NCBI GenBank assembly: GCA_947044405.1 | Contig: CAMRHE010000501.1 | Span: 1,153,001 to 1,217,000 of the forward strand | Source of the DNA: Leptodactylus fallax | Lineage: Eukaryota > Chordata > Amphibia > Anura > Leptodactylidae | DNA: 64,000 nt | Direction: 5' to 3' | Part shown: in pieces, positions 36,257-46,900 of the stretch | Numbering within the stretch: position 1 is the stretch's first letter | Layout of the letters: every line of letters begins with the position of its first letter | Made by a program: the position numbers and the translations under genes | Notes under the pieces: generated by a model | The model's input: only the letters and a program-made list of their open reading frames with translations | What the model was told of the DNA's origin: nothing | The model's database searches: none

Positions 36257-38408
36257 CACTACTGTCACCACACCGCCATCTGTACAACCTCCAATAACAC
36301 TACTGTCACCACACCACCATCTGTACATCCCCCAATAACACTACTGTCACCACACCGCCATCTGTACAGCCCCCAATAACACTACTGTCACCACACCGTC
36401 ATCTGTACAACCTCCAATAACACTACTGTCACCGCCATCTGTACAACCTCCAATAACACTACTGTCACCACACCACCATCTGTACAACCCCCAATAACAC
36501 TACTGTCACCACACCACCATCTGTACAACCTCCAATAACACTACTGTCACCACACCGCCACCTGTACAGCCGCCAATAACACTACTGTCACCACACCGCC
36601 ATCTGTACAGCCCCCAATAACACTACTGTCACCACACCGCCATCTGTACAACCTCCAATAACACTACTGTAACCACACCGCCATCTGTACAACCCCCAAT
36701 AACACTACTGTCACCACACCGCCACCTGTACATCCCCCAATAACACTACTGTCACCACACCGCCATCTGTACAGCCCCCAATAACACTACTGTCACCGCC
36801 ATCTGTACAGCCTCCAATAACACTACTGTCACCACACCGCCATCTGTACAGCCTCCAATAACACTACTGTCACCACACCGCCATCTGTACAACCTCCAAT
36901 AACACTACTGTCACCACACCGCCATCTGTACAACCTCCAATAACACTACTGTCACCACACCGCCATCTGTACAACCCCCAATAACACTACTGTCACCGCC
37001 ATCTGTACAGCCTCCAATAACACTACTGTCACCACACCGCCATCTGTACAACCTCCAATAACACTACTGTCACCCACCGCCATCTGTACAGCCCCCAATA
37101 ACACTACTGTCACCACACCGCCATCTGTACAACCCCCAATAACACTACTGTTACCACACCGCCATCTGTACAGCCTCCAATAACACTACTGTCACCACAC
37201 CGCCATCTGTACAGCCTCCAATAACACTACTGTCACCACACCGCCATCTGTACAACCTCCAATAACACTACTGTCACCACACCGCCATCTGTACAGCCTC
37301 CAATAACACTACTGTCACCACACCGCCATCTGTACAACCTCCAATAACACTACTGTCACCACACCGCCATCTGTACAACCCCCAATAACACTACTGTCAC
37401 CACACCGCCATCTGTACAACCTCCAATAACACTACTGTCACCACACCGCCACCTGTACAACCTCCAATAACACTACTGTCACCACACCGCCATCTGTACA
37501 ACCTCCAATAACACTACTGTCACCACACCGCCATCTGTACAACCCCCCAATAACACTACTGTCACCACACCGCCATCTGTACAGCCTCCAATAACACTAT
37601 TGTCACCACACCGCCATCTGTACAACCTCCAATAACTCTACTGTCACCACACCGCCATCTGTACAACCCCCAATAACACTACTGTCACCACACCGCCATC
37701 TGTACAGCCCCCAATAACACTACTGTCACCACACCGCCATCTGTACAGCCTCCAATAACACTACTGTCACCACACCGCCATCTGTACAGCCTCCAATAAC
37801 ACTACTGTCACCACACCGCCATCTGTACAGCCTCCAATAACACTACTGTCACCACACCGCCATGTGTACAACCCCCAATAACACTACTGTCACCACACCG
37901 CCATCTGTACAGCCTCCAATAACACTACTGTCACCACACCGCCATCTGTACAACCCCCAATAACACTACTGTCACCACACCACCATCTGTACAACCCCCA
38001 ATAACACTACTGTCACCACACCGCCATCTGTACAACCTCCAATAACACTACTGTCACCACACCGCCACCTGTACAACCTCCAATAACACTACTGTCACCA
38101 CACCGCCATCTGTACAACCTCCAATAACACTACTGTCACCACACCGCCATCTGTACAGCCCCCAATAACACTACTGTCACCACACCGCCATCTGTACAAC
38201 CTCCAATAACTCTACTGTCACCACACCGCCATCTGTACAACCCCCAATAACACTACTGTCACCACACCGCCATCTGTACAGCCCCCAATAACACTACTGT
38301 CACCACACCGCCATCTGTACAGCCTCCAATAACACTACTGTCACCACACCGCCATCTGTACAGCCTCCAATAACACTACTGTCACCACACCACCATCAGT
38401 ACAGCCTC
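36241..38408 (+). repeat. 41-bp minisatellite nucleated at the LINE stop codon
   Basis: The unit is 'acaacctccaataacactac' plus 'tgtcaccacaccgccatctgt', about 52 copies. The first unit is the end of the LINE frame itself: 'tac aac ctc caa taa' encodes YNLQ-stop. The amplified segment therefore spans the last codons, the stop and the first bases of the 3' UTR. Common variants are acaacc/acagcc and ctcc/cccc, and some units lack 'accacacc'. Confidence 0.95.
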
Positions 38409-38550
38409 TACCCCCACCTTCTGTCTCTATCCCTCTTCCCTCATACATTGTAAGCCCTTGTGGTCAGGGCCCTCTATCCCACTGTGTCAGTGATCACTGC
38501 TAGTATTATATTTGTTTTGTATATCTTGTGTACCGTATGTAAACCCTCCA
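38409..38550 (+). mobile_element. LINE 3' UTR remnant
   Basis: This resumes the LINE after the 41-bp array. 'attgtaagcccttgtggtca' plus 'gggccctc' is the same landmark as in the minus-strand LINE tail at 22,567-22,740. It continues through 'tgtaccgtatgtaaaccct' into 'atgtaaagcaccatggaatt', where the next array starts. Confidence 0.75.
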
Positions 38551-40046
38551 ATGTAAAGCACCATGGAATTAATATAATAATGTACAGCACCAGGAATCAA
38601 TATAATAATGTACAGCACCATGGAATTAATATAATAATGTGCAGAGCACCATGGGATTAATATAATAATGTACAGCACCATGGAATTAATATAATAATGT
38701 ACAGAGCACCATGAAATTAATATAATAATGTACAGAGCACCATGGGATTAATATAATAATGTACAGCACCATGGGATTAATATAATAATGTACAGAACAC
38801 CATGGAATTAATATAATAATGTACAGCACCATGGGATTAATATAATAATGTACAGCACCATGGAATTAATATAATAATGTACAGAGCACCATGGGATTAC
38901 TATAATAATGTACAGAGCACCATGGGATTAATATAATAATGTACAGAGCACCATGGGATTAATATAATAATGTACAGAGCACCATGGGATTAATATAATA
39001 ATGTACAGAGCACCATGGGATTAATATAATAATATACAGAGCATCATGGGATTAATATAATAATGTACAGAGCACCATGGGATTAATATAATAATGTACA
39101 GAACACCATGGAATTAATATAATAACGTACAGCACCATGGAATTAATATAATAATGTACAGAGCACCATGGGATTACTATAATAATGTACAGAGCACCAT
39201 GGAATTAATATAATAATGTACAGAACCATGGAATTAATATAATTATGTACAGAGCACCATGGGATTAATATAATAATGTACAGCACATGGGATTAATATA
39301 TTAATGTACAGCACCGGGGGATTAATATAATAATGTACAGCACCATGGGATTAATATAATAATGTACAGAACATGGGATTAATATAATAATGTACAGCAC
39401 CATGGAATTAATATAATAATGTACAGCACCATGGGATTAATATAATAATGTACAGAGCTCCATGGGATTAATATAATAATGTACAGAGCACCATGGAATT
39501 AATATAATAATGTACAGAGCACCATGGGATTAATATAATAATGTATAGCACATGGGATTAATATAATAATGTACAGAGCACCATGGAATTAATATAATAA
39601 TGTACAGAGCACCATGGAATTAATATAATAATGTACAGCACCATGGAATTAATATAATAATGTACAGAGCACCATGGGATTAATATAATAATGTACAGCA
39701 CCATGGGATTAATATAATAATGTACAGCACCATGGGAGTAATATAATAATGTACAAAGCACCATGGAATTAATATAATAATGTACAGCACCATGGAATTA
39801 ATATAATAATGTACAGAGCACCATGGAATTAATATAATAATGTACAGAGCACCATGGGATTAATATAATAATGTACAGAGCACCATGGGATTAATATAAT
39901 AATGTACAAAGCACCATGGAATTAATATAATAATGTACAGCACCATGGGATTAATATAATAATGTACAGAGCACCATGGGATTAATATAATAATGTACAG
40001 AGCACCATGGGATTAATATAATAATGTACAGCACATGGAATTAATA
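38551..40046 (+). repeat. 29/31-bp minisatellite grown from the LINE 3' terminus
   Basis: The unit is 'atataataatgtacagagca' plus 'ccatgggatta' (31 bp); a 29-bp form has 'acagcacc' in place of 'acagagcacc'. There are about 49 units. The first unit is the LINE end itself ('atgtaaagcaccatggaatt', equivalent to the '..taaagcgctgcggaat..' end of this family). The palindrome turns inside this array. Confidence 0.93.
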
Positions 40047-40060
40047 TTGTTCTGTACATT
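40030..40060. other. Turning point of the palindrome, no spacer
   Basis: Within the 29/31-bp array the unit orientation flips between about 40,040 and 40,055. To the left, units read '..ataataatgtacag..'; to the right they read '..ctgtacattattat..'. No unique spacer separates the arms. A spacerless junction of two 24-25 kb arms is hard to maintain in a genome and is the usual signature of a fold-back read. Confidence 0.9.
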
Positions 40061-41202
40061 ATTATATTAATCCCATGGTGCTCTGTACATTATTATATTA
40101 ATCCCATGGTGCTCTGTACATTATTATATTAATTCCCTGGTGTGTAAGTATATTAATCCATGGTGTGTAATTATTATATTTATGGTTGTATTTTAGGTAT
40201 ATGTTTATTATGGTGCCTGTACATTATTATATTAATTCCATGGTGCTTTGTACATTATTATATTACTCCCATGGTGCTCTGTACATTATTATATTAATCC
40301 CATTGTGCTTTTTATATTAATTTTGTACATTATTATATTAATCCCATGGTGCTTATTATTATAATTTTCTGCACATTATTATATTAATTCCATGGTGCTC
40401 TGTACATTATTATATTAATTCCATGGTGCTCTGTACATTTAAAGTTTTTTTTATATTATTTTTTTTTTATTTTTTTTTTTATTGTTTTTTTTATTTTTTT
40501 TTATTTTTTTTTTTTTTTTTTATTTTTTTTTTTTTTTTTATTTATTATATTTATTTTTTTTTATTATATTAATTCCGTGGTTCTGTACATTATAATATTA
40601 ATTCCATGGTTCTGTACATTATTATATTACTTCCATGGTGCTCTGGGTACATTATTATATTAATTCCATGGTGCTCTGTACATTATTATATTAATTCCTT
40701 GGTGCTGTACATTATTATAATAATTGCATGGTGCTCTGTACATTATTTTATTAATTCCATGGTGCTGTATATCAGTTTAGTAATTCCATGGTGCTCGTAC
40801 ATTATTATATTAATTCCATGGTGCTCTGTACATTATTATATTAATCCCATGGTGTTCTGTACATTATTATATTAATCCCATGGTGCTCTGTACATTATTA
40901 TATTAATCCCATGGTGCTCTGTACATTATTATATTACTTCCATGGTGCTCTGTACATTATTATATTAATCCCATGGTGCTCTGTACATTATTATATTAAT
41001 CCCATGGTGCTCTGTACATTATTATATTAATCCCATGGTGCTGTACATTATTATATTACTTCCATGGTGCTCTGTACATTATTATATTAATCCCATGGTG
41101 CTCTGTACATTATTATATTAATCCCATGGTGCTCTGTACATTATTATATTACTTCCATGGTGCTCTGTACATTATTATATTAATCCCATGGTGCTGTACA
41201 TT
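40047..41202 (-). repeat. Mirror copy of the 29/31-bp array, with corrupted core
   Basis: Reverse complement of 38,551-40,046, about 340 bp shorter. It is degraded at 40,130-40,600 and contains a T-rich low-complexity stretch. From about 40,600 on, units are again regular. Confidence 0.93.
40438..40575. other. T/A low-complexity stretch, probable basecalling artefact
   Basis: Near-pure T with scattered A sits inside an otherwise regular 31-bp array, just after the turning point. Neither neighbouring units nor the left arm contain anything like it. Confidence 0.75.
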
Positions 41203-41340
41203 TGAGGGTTTACATGCAGTACACAAAATATACAAGACAAGTATAATACTAGCAGTGATCACTAGCACAGTGGGATAGAGGGCCCCTGCCTGCAAGGGCT
41301 TACAATCTATGAGGGGATAGAGACAGAAGGTGGGGGTAGA
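41203..41340 (-). mobile_element. Mirror copy of the LINE 3' UTR remnant
   Basis: Reverse complement of 38,409-38,550 with small indels. The landmark reads 'gggcccctgcctgcaagggc' plus 'ttacaatctatgagg' here. That is closer to the LINE consensus at the GCAGG word than the left arm, a difference worth noting if the arms are real. Confidence 0.75.
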
Positions 41341-43300
41341 GGCTGTACAGATGGCGGTGCGGTGACAGTAGTGTTATTGGGGGCTGTACACATGGTGGTG
41401 ACAGTAGTGTTATTGGAGGTTGTACAGATGGCGGTGTGGTGACAGTAGTGTTATTGGAGGCTGTACAGATGGCGGTGTAGTGACAGTAGTGTTATTGGAG
41501 GTTGTACAGATGGTGGTGTGGTGACAGAGTGTTATTGGGGGCTGTACAGATGGCGGTGTGGTGACAGTAGTGTTATTGGAGGTTGTACAGATGGCGGTGT
41601 GGTGACAGTAGTGTTATTGGAGGTTGTACAGATGGCGGTGTGGTGACAGTAGTGTTATTGAAGGCTGTACAGATGGCGGTGTGGTGACAGTAGTGTTATT
41701 GGAGGCTGTACAGATGGTGGTGTGGTGGCAGTAGTGTTACTGAAGGGTACAGATGGCGGGTGTGGTGACAGTAGTGTTATTGGAGGCTGTACAGATGGTG
41801 GTGTGGTGACAGTAGTGTTATTGGAGGCTGTACAGGTGGCGGTGTGGTGACAGTAGTGTTATTGGAGGCTGTACAGATGGTGGTGTGGTGACAGTAGTGT
41901 TATTGGAGGTTGTACAGATGGCGGTGATGGTGACAGTAGTGTTATTGGAGGTTGTACAGATGGCGGTGTGGTGACAGTAGTGTTATTGGGGGTTGTACAG
42001 ATGGCGGTGTGGTGACAGTAGTGTTATTGGAGGTTGTACAGATGGCGGTGTGGTGACAGTAGTGTTATTGGAGGTTGTACAGATGGTGGTGTGGTGACAG
42101 TAGTGTTATTGGGGGGCTGTACAGATGGCGGTGTGGTGACAGTAGTGTTATTGGGGGATGTGCAGATGGCGGTGTGGTGACAGTGTTGTTTGGGGGCTGT
42201 ACAGATGGCGGTGTGGTGACAGTAGTGTTATTGGAGGTTGTACAGGTGGCGGTGTGGTGCAGTAGTGTTATTGCGGGAGGTTGTGCAGATGGCGGTGTGG
42301 TGACAGTAGTGTTATTGGAGGTTGTACAGATGGCGGGGTGGTGACAGTATTGTTATTGGGGCTGTGCAGATGGCGGTGTGGTGACAGTAGTGTTATTGGA
42401 GGTTGTACAGATGGCGGTGTGGTGACAGTATTGTTATTGGGGGTTGTACAGATGGCGGTGTGGTGACAGTAGTGTTATTGGAGGTTGTACAGATGGGGTG
42501 TGGTGACAGTGGTGTTATTGGGGGCTGTACAGATGGCGGTGTGGTGACAGTAGTGTTATTGGAGGTTGTACAGATGGCGGTGTGGTGACAGTAGTGTTAT
42601 TGGAGGTTGTACAGATGGCGGTGTGGTGACAGTAGTGTTATTGGAAGCTGTACAGATGGCGGTGATAGTAGTGTTATTGGTGGTTGTACAGATGGCGGTG
42701 TGGTGACAGTAGTGTTATTGGAGGTTGTACAGATGGCGGTGTGGTGACAGTAGTGTTATTGGAGGTTGTACAGATGGCGGTGTGGTGACAGTAGTGTTAT
42801 TGGAGGTTGTACAGATGGCGGTGTGGTGACAGTATTGTTATTGGGGGCTGTACAGATGGCGGTGTGGTGACAGTAGTGTTATTGGCGGCTGTACAGATGG
42901 AAGTGTGGTGACAGTAGTGTTATTGGAGGTTGTACAGATGGGGTGTGGTGACAGTAGTGTTATTGGGGGTTGTACAGATGGTGGTGTGGTGACAGTAGTG
43001 TTATTGGAGGTTGTACAGATGGCGGTGTGGTGACAGTAGTGTTATTGGTGGTTGGGGGCTACAGATGGCGGTGCTGGTGACAGTAGTAAGTTATTGGGGG
43101 CTGTACAGATGGGGTGTGGTGACAGTAGTGTTATTGAGAGCTGTACAGATGGTGGTGTAGTGACAGTAGTGTATTGGAGGTTGCCAGATGGCTGTGTGGT
43201 GACAGTAGTGTTATTGGATGTTGTATTTGGTTTTTGGGGGGGTGGTTTTGCAGATGTGGTGATAGGAGGTGTTATTGGGGTTGTACAGATGGCGATGCGG
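41341..43300 (-). repeat. Mirror copy of the 41-bp array
   Basis: Reverse complement of 36,241-38,408, about 200 bp shorter, with scattered indels such as 'ttgggggg' and 'atggggtgtgg'. It becomes irregular after 43,050. Confidence 0.93.
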
Positions 43301-44570
43301 TGAGAGTAGGTCGGTAATGGAGGCTGGCTGTGGATGGCTTTGTATGTCAGCGTTAGTAATTTGAACTCTATTCACTGGGCGATGGGTAGTCAGTGAGAGG
43401 ATTGGCAGAGGGGCGGCCGATGAAGAACGGGGGGAGAGGTGTATTAGGCGAGCAGCACAGTATAAGGTGGACTGGAGGGCAGGTGGCTAGGGAGGGCCAT
43501 GGAGAAGGGTGTTACAGTAGTCTAGGCGGGAGATTATGAGGGCGTGGACTAGCATCTTTGTAGTGTCAGGGGTGAGGAAGGAGCGGATTCGGTGGATGTT
43601 CTTGAGTTGGAGGCGGCAGGAGGTGTTGAGGGTTTGAATATGAGGCTTGAAGGCTAAGTCAGAGTCTAGGTTATCCCAGGTAGCGGGCCTGTGGGGACTG
43701 GTGTAAGTGTAGCACCATTAACTGTGACAGATGGGTCAGGTAGAGGGGCCTTACGGGTGATATGATGAACTCCGTTTTCTCCATGTTGATTTGAGAAGCG
43801 GGAGGAGAGAAGGAGGCTCTGACTGCGAGACATTCTGGGACTCTGGACACAAGAGTCATGCTGGTCCCAGAGATATGGGTGGTCATCAGCATAGCAATGG
43901 TAATGGAAACTGTGGAATTCTATGAGTTGGCCAAGGCCTAGGGTGTAGATGGAGAACAGAGGGTCCTAGGACGGAGCCTTGGGGGACACCTACAGAAGAG
44001 ATGGCGTGGCAGGAGAGTTGGTGTGCGAGTGGGAGACACCAAATGTCACGGTTGGTGAGGTATGAGGAGATCAGGAAAGGGCCAGGACAGAGATGCCAAA
44101 TGAGCTATGTAACAGAAGGGAATGGTCGACTGACAGAGGGAGAGGTCAAGGAGGAGGAGGAGGAGGACAGAGGAGGAACAGAATAGTGACGTTTGGCTTT
44201 GGCAGTTAGAAGGTCGTTAGTGACTTGGTTAGGGAACTTTCTGTGCAGTGATGGGAGTCTGTTGCTTCGGACTGTAGTCTGTCACAGAGCACATTGGACG
44301 ATAAGATAGGAGGATAGTTCGCAGTGGACGTGTTGCTCCAGCAGTTTAGAGGCGTACGGGAGCAGTGAGATGGGGCGATAGTTGGCTGGAGAGGACGGTA
44401 TAGGTGTGACGGTAGCATGTTTGAGGCGGAAGGATCAGTGGTTAAGGATAGGTTGAAGAGATGGGTTAAGGCAATAGTAATGACTTCAGAGCATTTGGAG
44501 ATGAGATGTGACTGGATCGGGCTCAAGCGCACAGAAGGTGAGTGGGATTTAGAGATTAGAGGTTAGTTAG
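43301..44570 (-). pseudogene. Mirror copy of the LINE reverse transcriptase fragment
   Basis: Reverse complement of 34,746-36,045. YADD is encoded at 43,882-43,893 on the minus strand. About 200 bp corresponding to 36,045-36,250, the C-terminal end with the LFRKAYN stretch, is missing next to 43,305, and extra frameshifts are present. It is the same dead reverse transcriptase piece and has no independent function. Confidence 0.85.
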
Positions 44571-44876
44571 GGCCCATAGTCCACCTAGATTTAGAAATAG
44601 TGACCTCAGAGGGTTGGTTGGGGCCCATAGTCCACCTAGGATTATAGGAAGATGGAATGGACCTCAGAGGTTTAGTTGGGGCCCCCCATAGTCCACCTAG
44701 GATTATAGGAAGATGGAGGACCTCAGAGGTTGGTTGGGGCCATAGTCCACCTAGGATTATAGGAAAATGGAGATTGGACCTCCAGAGGTTAGTTGGGGCC
44801 ATAGTCCACCTAGGATTATAGGGAAAATGGAGGACCTCAGAGGTTAGTTGGGGCCATAGTCCACCTAGGATTATAT
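44560..44876 (-). repeat. Mirror copy of the 54-bp minisatellite
   Basis: Six units in reverse complement of 34,431-34,745, with small indels. One divergent unit ('tttagaaatagtgacctcag') lies at 44,590-44,610. Confidence 0.9.
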
Positions 44877-45235
44877 ATCTGGTGCCTGGTGTTTCAATGT
44901 CTCCATCTTGGTACGGTTTTGATTGAAAGATCCTGGGAAGAAATTTTGCTGTAAATGAATAATTTGCATGGCCCCTCAATATGGCACAGGGAATAAATCA
45001 GCCTTATTACTGGTGCCCACTTGCTCTGGGCACCGAGCAGCTCGCTCTGATTCTTATCCTCTGTATATGAAGGGAATAAACATGTCAAAATATGACAGTA
45101 GTGGGGCCCGAACCACTTATCTCCACCGTTTTGAATATAAAAATAGTGGAAACCAGAACCAGCAATCACCCCAGATGACCCCAATATAGATCTATGAGTG
45201 GACCCAAATGAGCATATACTAGCCCGCAGAAGTGT
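44877..45235 (-). other. Mirror copy of the 34,080-34,430 island
   Basis: Reverse complement, well preserved at first and increasingly altered after 45,145. Foreign-looking words such as 'agaaccagcaatcacccc' are inserted into the matching text there. Confidence 0.8.
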
Positions 45236-46900
45236 AGTGTCACCACGGCTAGCCTATCCCCCAGCCTGCAGATAGATAGGTTACTAGCCCAGAACTAAGG
45301 TGGTCACCCTGCCCTGGCATAGATAGGTTACGGTCATACAGCAGCGGCATACAGGGCCAGCCCTGCAAATAGGGTAGTGATACATGTGCAGCATACGTGC
45401 CAGCCTGGAGATAGACAGGTTAGTACATGAGAGTCAACATGGTGGTCATCCCCATGGCCCTCATATAGTAGTTATGTCAACAGTACCCGGCATACAGCCC
45501 ATCCCTGCAGATGATAGGTTGGTGTCACATGATTTGGGCATACATCCCGGCCCTGCATTTTGATGGTTAGTTCCATGGGAGCCATATATGGCCCCCGCCC
45601 TGCAGTTACATGGGGTGGTGTCACCAGAACCGGCTATCACCCTGGCCCTCATAGATGGTAGTGGTCACCAGAACCAGCATATCACCCCATCCCTGGGGGA
45701 TAGATGGGTTAGTGTCGTCATAACAGTATGATGACCCCATCCCTGGTGGATAGATGGGTTAGCGTCATAGATGCGGGTCATACACCCCGGCCCTGCAGAT
45801 TCATAGGTTGGTGTCACCGCTGCATGGGGGTCACCCCTGCTGCTGATAGATGGTGGGTCACTAGACCGGCGTCTCACCCATGGGCCTTCATATATAGGTG
45901 TAGTGTCATCCGAACCTGCATAGCAGCCCAGTACCCTGAGTATAGAGTAGGTAAAAACTGTCACCTGACCCAGCATGCAGCACTTGTCAGCCCTGTAGAC
46001 AGATGGGTTAGTGCCCTGGACCCTGCTTCTACCCCTGCCCTGCACATAGTAGGTTAGTGTCACCAGACCCAGCATATCACCTGACCTCACACAAGATAGG
46101 TTACTGTCACCAGGGCCCAGCATATCACCCCAGCCCTGCACAGGAATGACACTTCACCCCAGTATATCACCCCAGCCCTGCAGATAGATAGGTTATTGTC
46201 ACCAGATTCCATGCATTTGACCCTACGCAGATCCGATAATATCATGACCAGGAAACATGCCAGCGCCTCAGATTTTCTCTTCTTCCTTTCTGGCGAATTT
46301 CTCCCCCCCCCCCCGGGGACTCTCACATGAGACTAATATGAGCTAAATCACAGTTTCCCCCTCGGCTGGTCAGACATGTGACACGGGCAAGCTGGGGGAG
46401 AATACATCACACCTGGTGACCTCCTGATGGATGGTAATAAATCTCTGCCTCTTTTATGGCCGTGCTGTTAAGAGTTGCCTCACAAGAATCAGGAGTCATT
46501 TTCTGGAGAAGTGCGATAATTTTAGTGACTTGCACCTGTAATTACATCTCGAGGCAGAGCTGCAAAAATCCTTCAAAGAACGTGCCTGGTGTCAGAGGCT
46601 GCCGGGAAACTGTCCAAGACCAGCGCGCCTACATTACACTAATACTCATGAATGTTACCAAGCTGGCGCTGCTCAGATAGAAATGAAGAAATATAGGATT
46701 AAACCAAAGAGACCCACCAAATTTACTGGAAACAACATTTGGACCCGAAATGGCTTTGTATTTATCTGTGTTGTCTGTCACATTGGGGGCGGCCTGAAAA
46801 ACACTAACCCATGCTATATACATCTAGATATAGTCCTAATCAGCAAATAGCTGATGTCACCCCAGGTGAAGGAATCCAAGTCTGATCATGTCATTAAGAG
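45236..46900 (-). other. Heavily corrupted counterpart of 32,632-34,080
   Basis: At first sight this is a different, about 50-bp repeat ('gtcaccagacccagcatatc', 'accccagccctgcagatag'). Islands of left-arm text survive in mirrored order: 'catgcagcacttgtcagcc' (45,975), 'ctgagtata' (45,938), 'gcacaggaatgacactt' (46,138), 'atgccagcgcc' (46,257) and 'ccagtaaattt' (mirrored, about 46,717). It therefore occupies the same locus, but most intervening sequence disagrees. No gene is recognised in it. Confidence 0.6.

Larger units (their letters stand above)
14534..40046 (+). repeat. Left arm of a ~25-kb inverted duplication (palindrome)
   Basis: Everything from 14,534 to about 40,046 recurs as reverse complement between 40,047 and 64,000, in the same block order. 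Mirrored coordinates add up to about 79,310-79,320 over most of the arm (for example 35,416 with 43,893, 23,928 with 55,392, and 21,540 with 57,786). The sum falls to about 78,530 at the outer end because the right copy of the 32-bp array is about 800 bp shorter. In this arm the tandem arrays keep regular unit lengths, so it is the more reliable copy. The true outer end is not seen: the right arm leaves the window while still inside the 74/97-bp array. Confidence 0.97.

Noticed and set aside
45236..46210. A new ~50-bp minisatellite specific to the right arm
   Set aside because: Surviving left-arm words in mirrored order show it is the corrupted counterpart of 33,300-34,080, so I do not call it a real family without read support.
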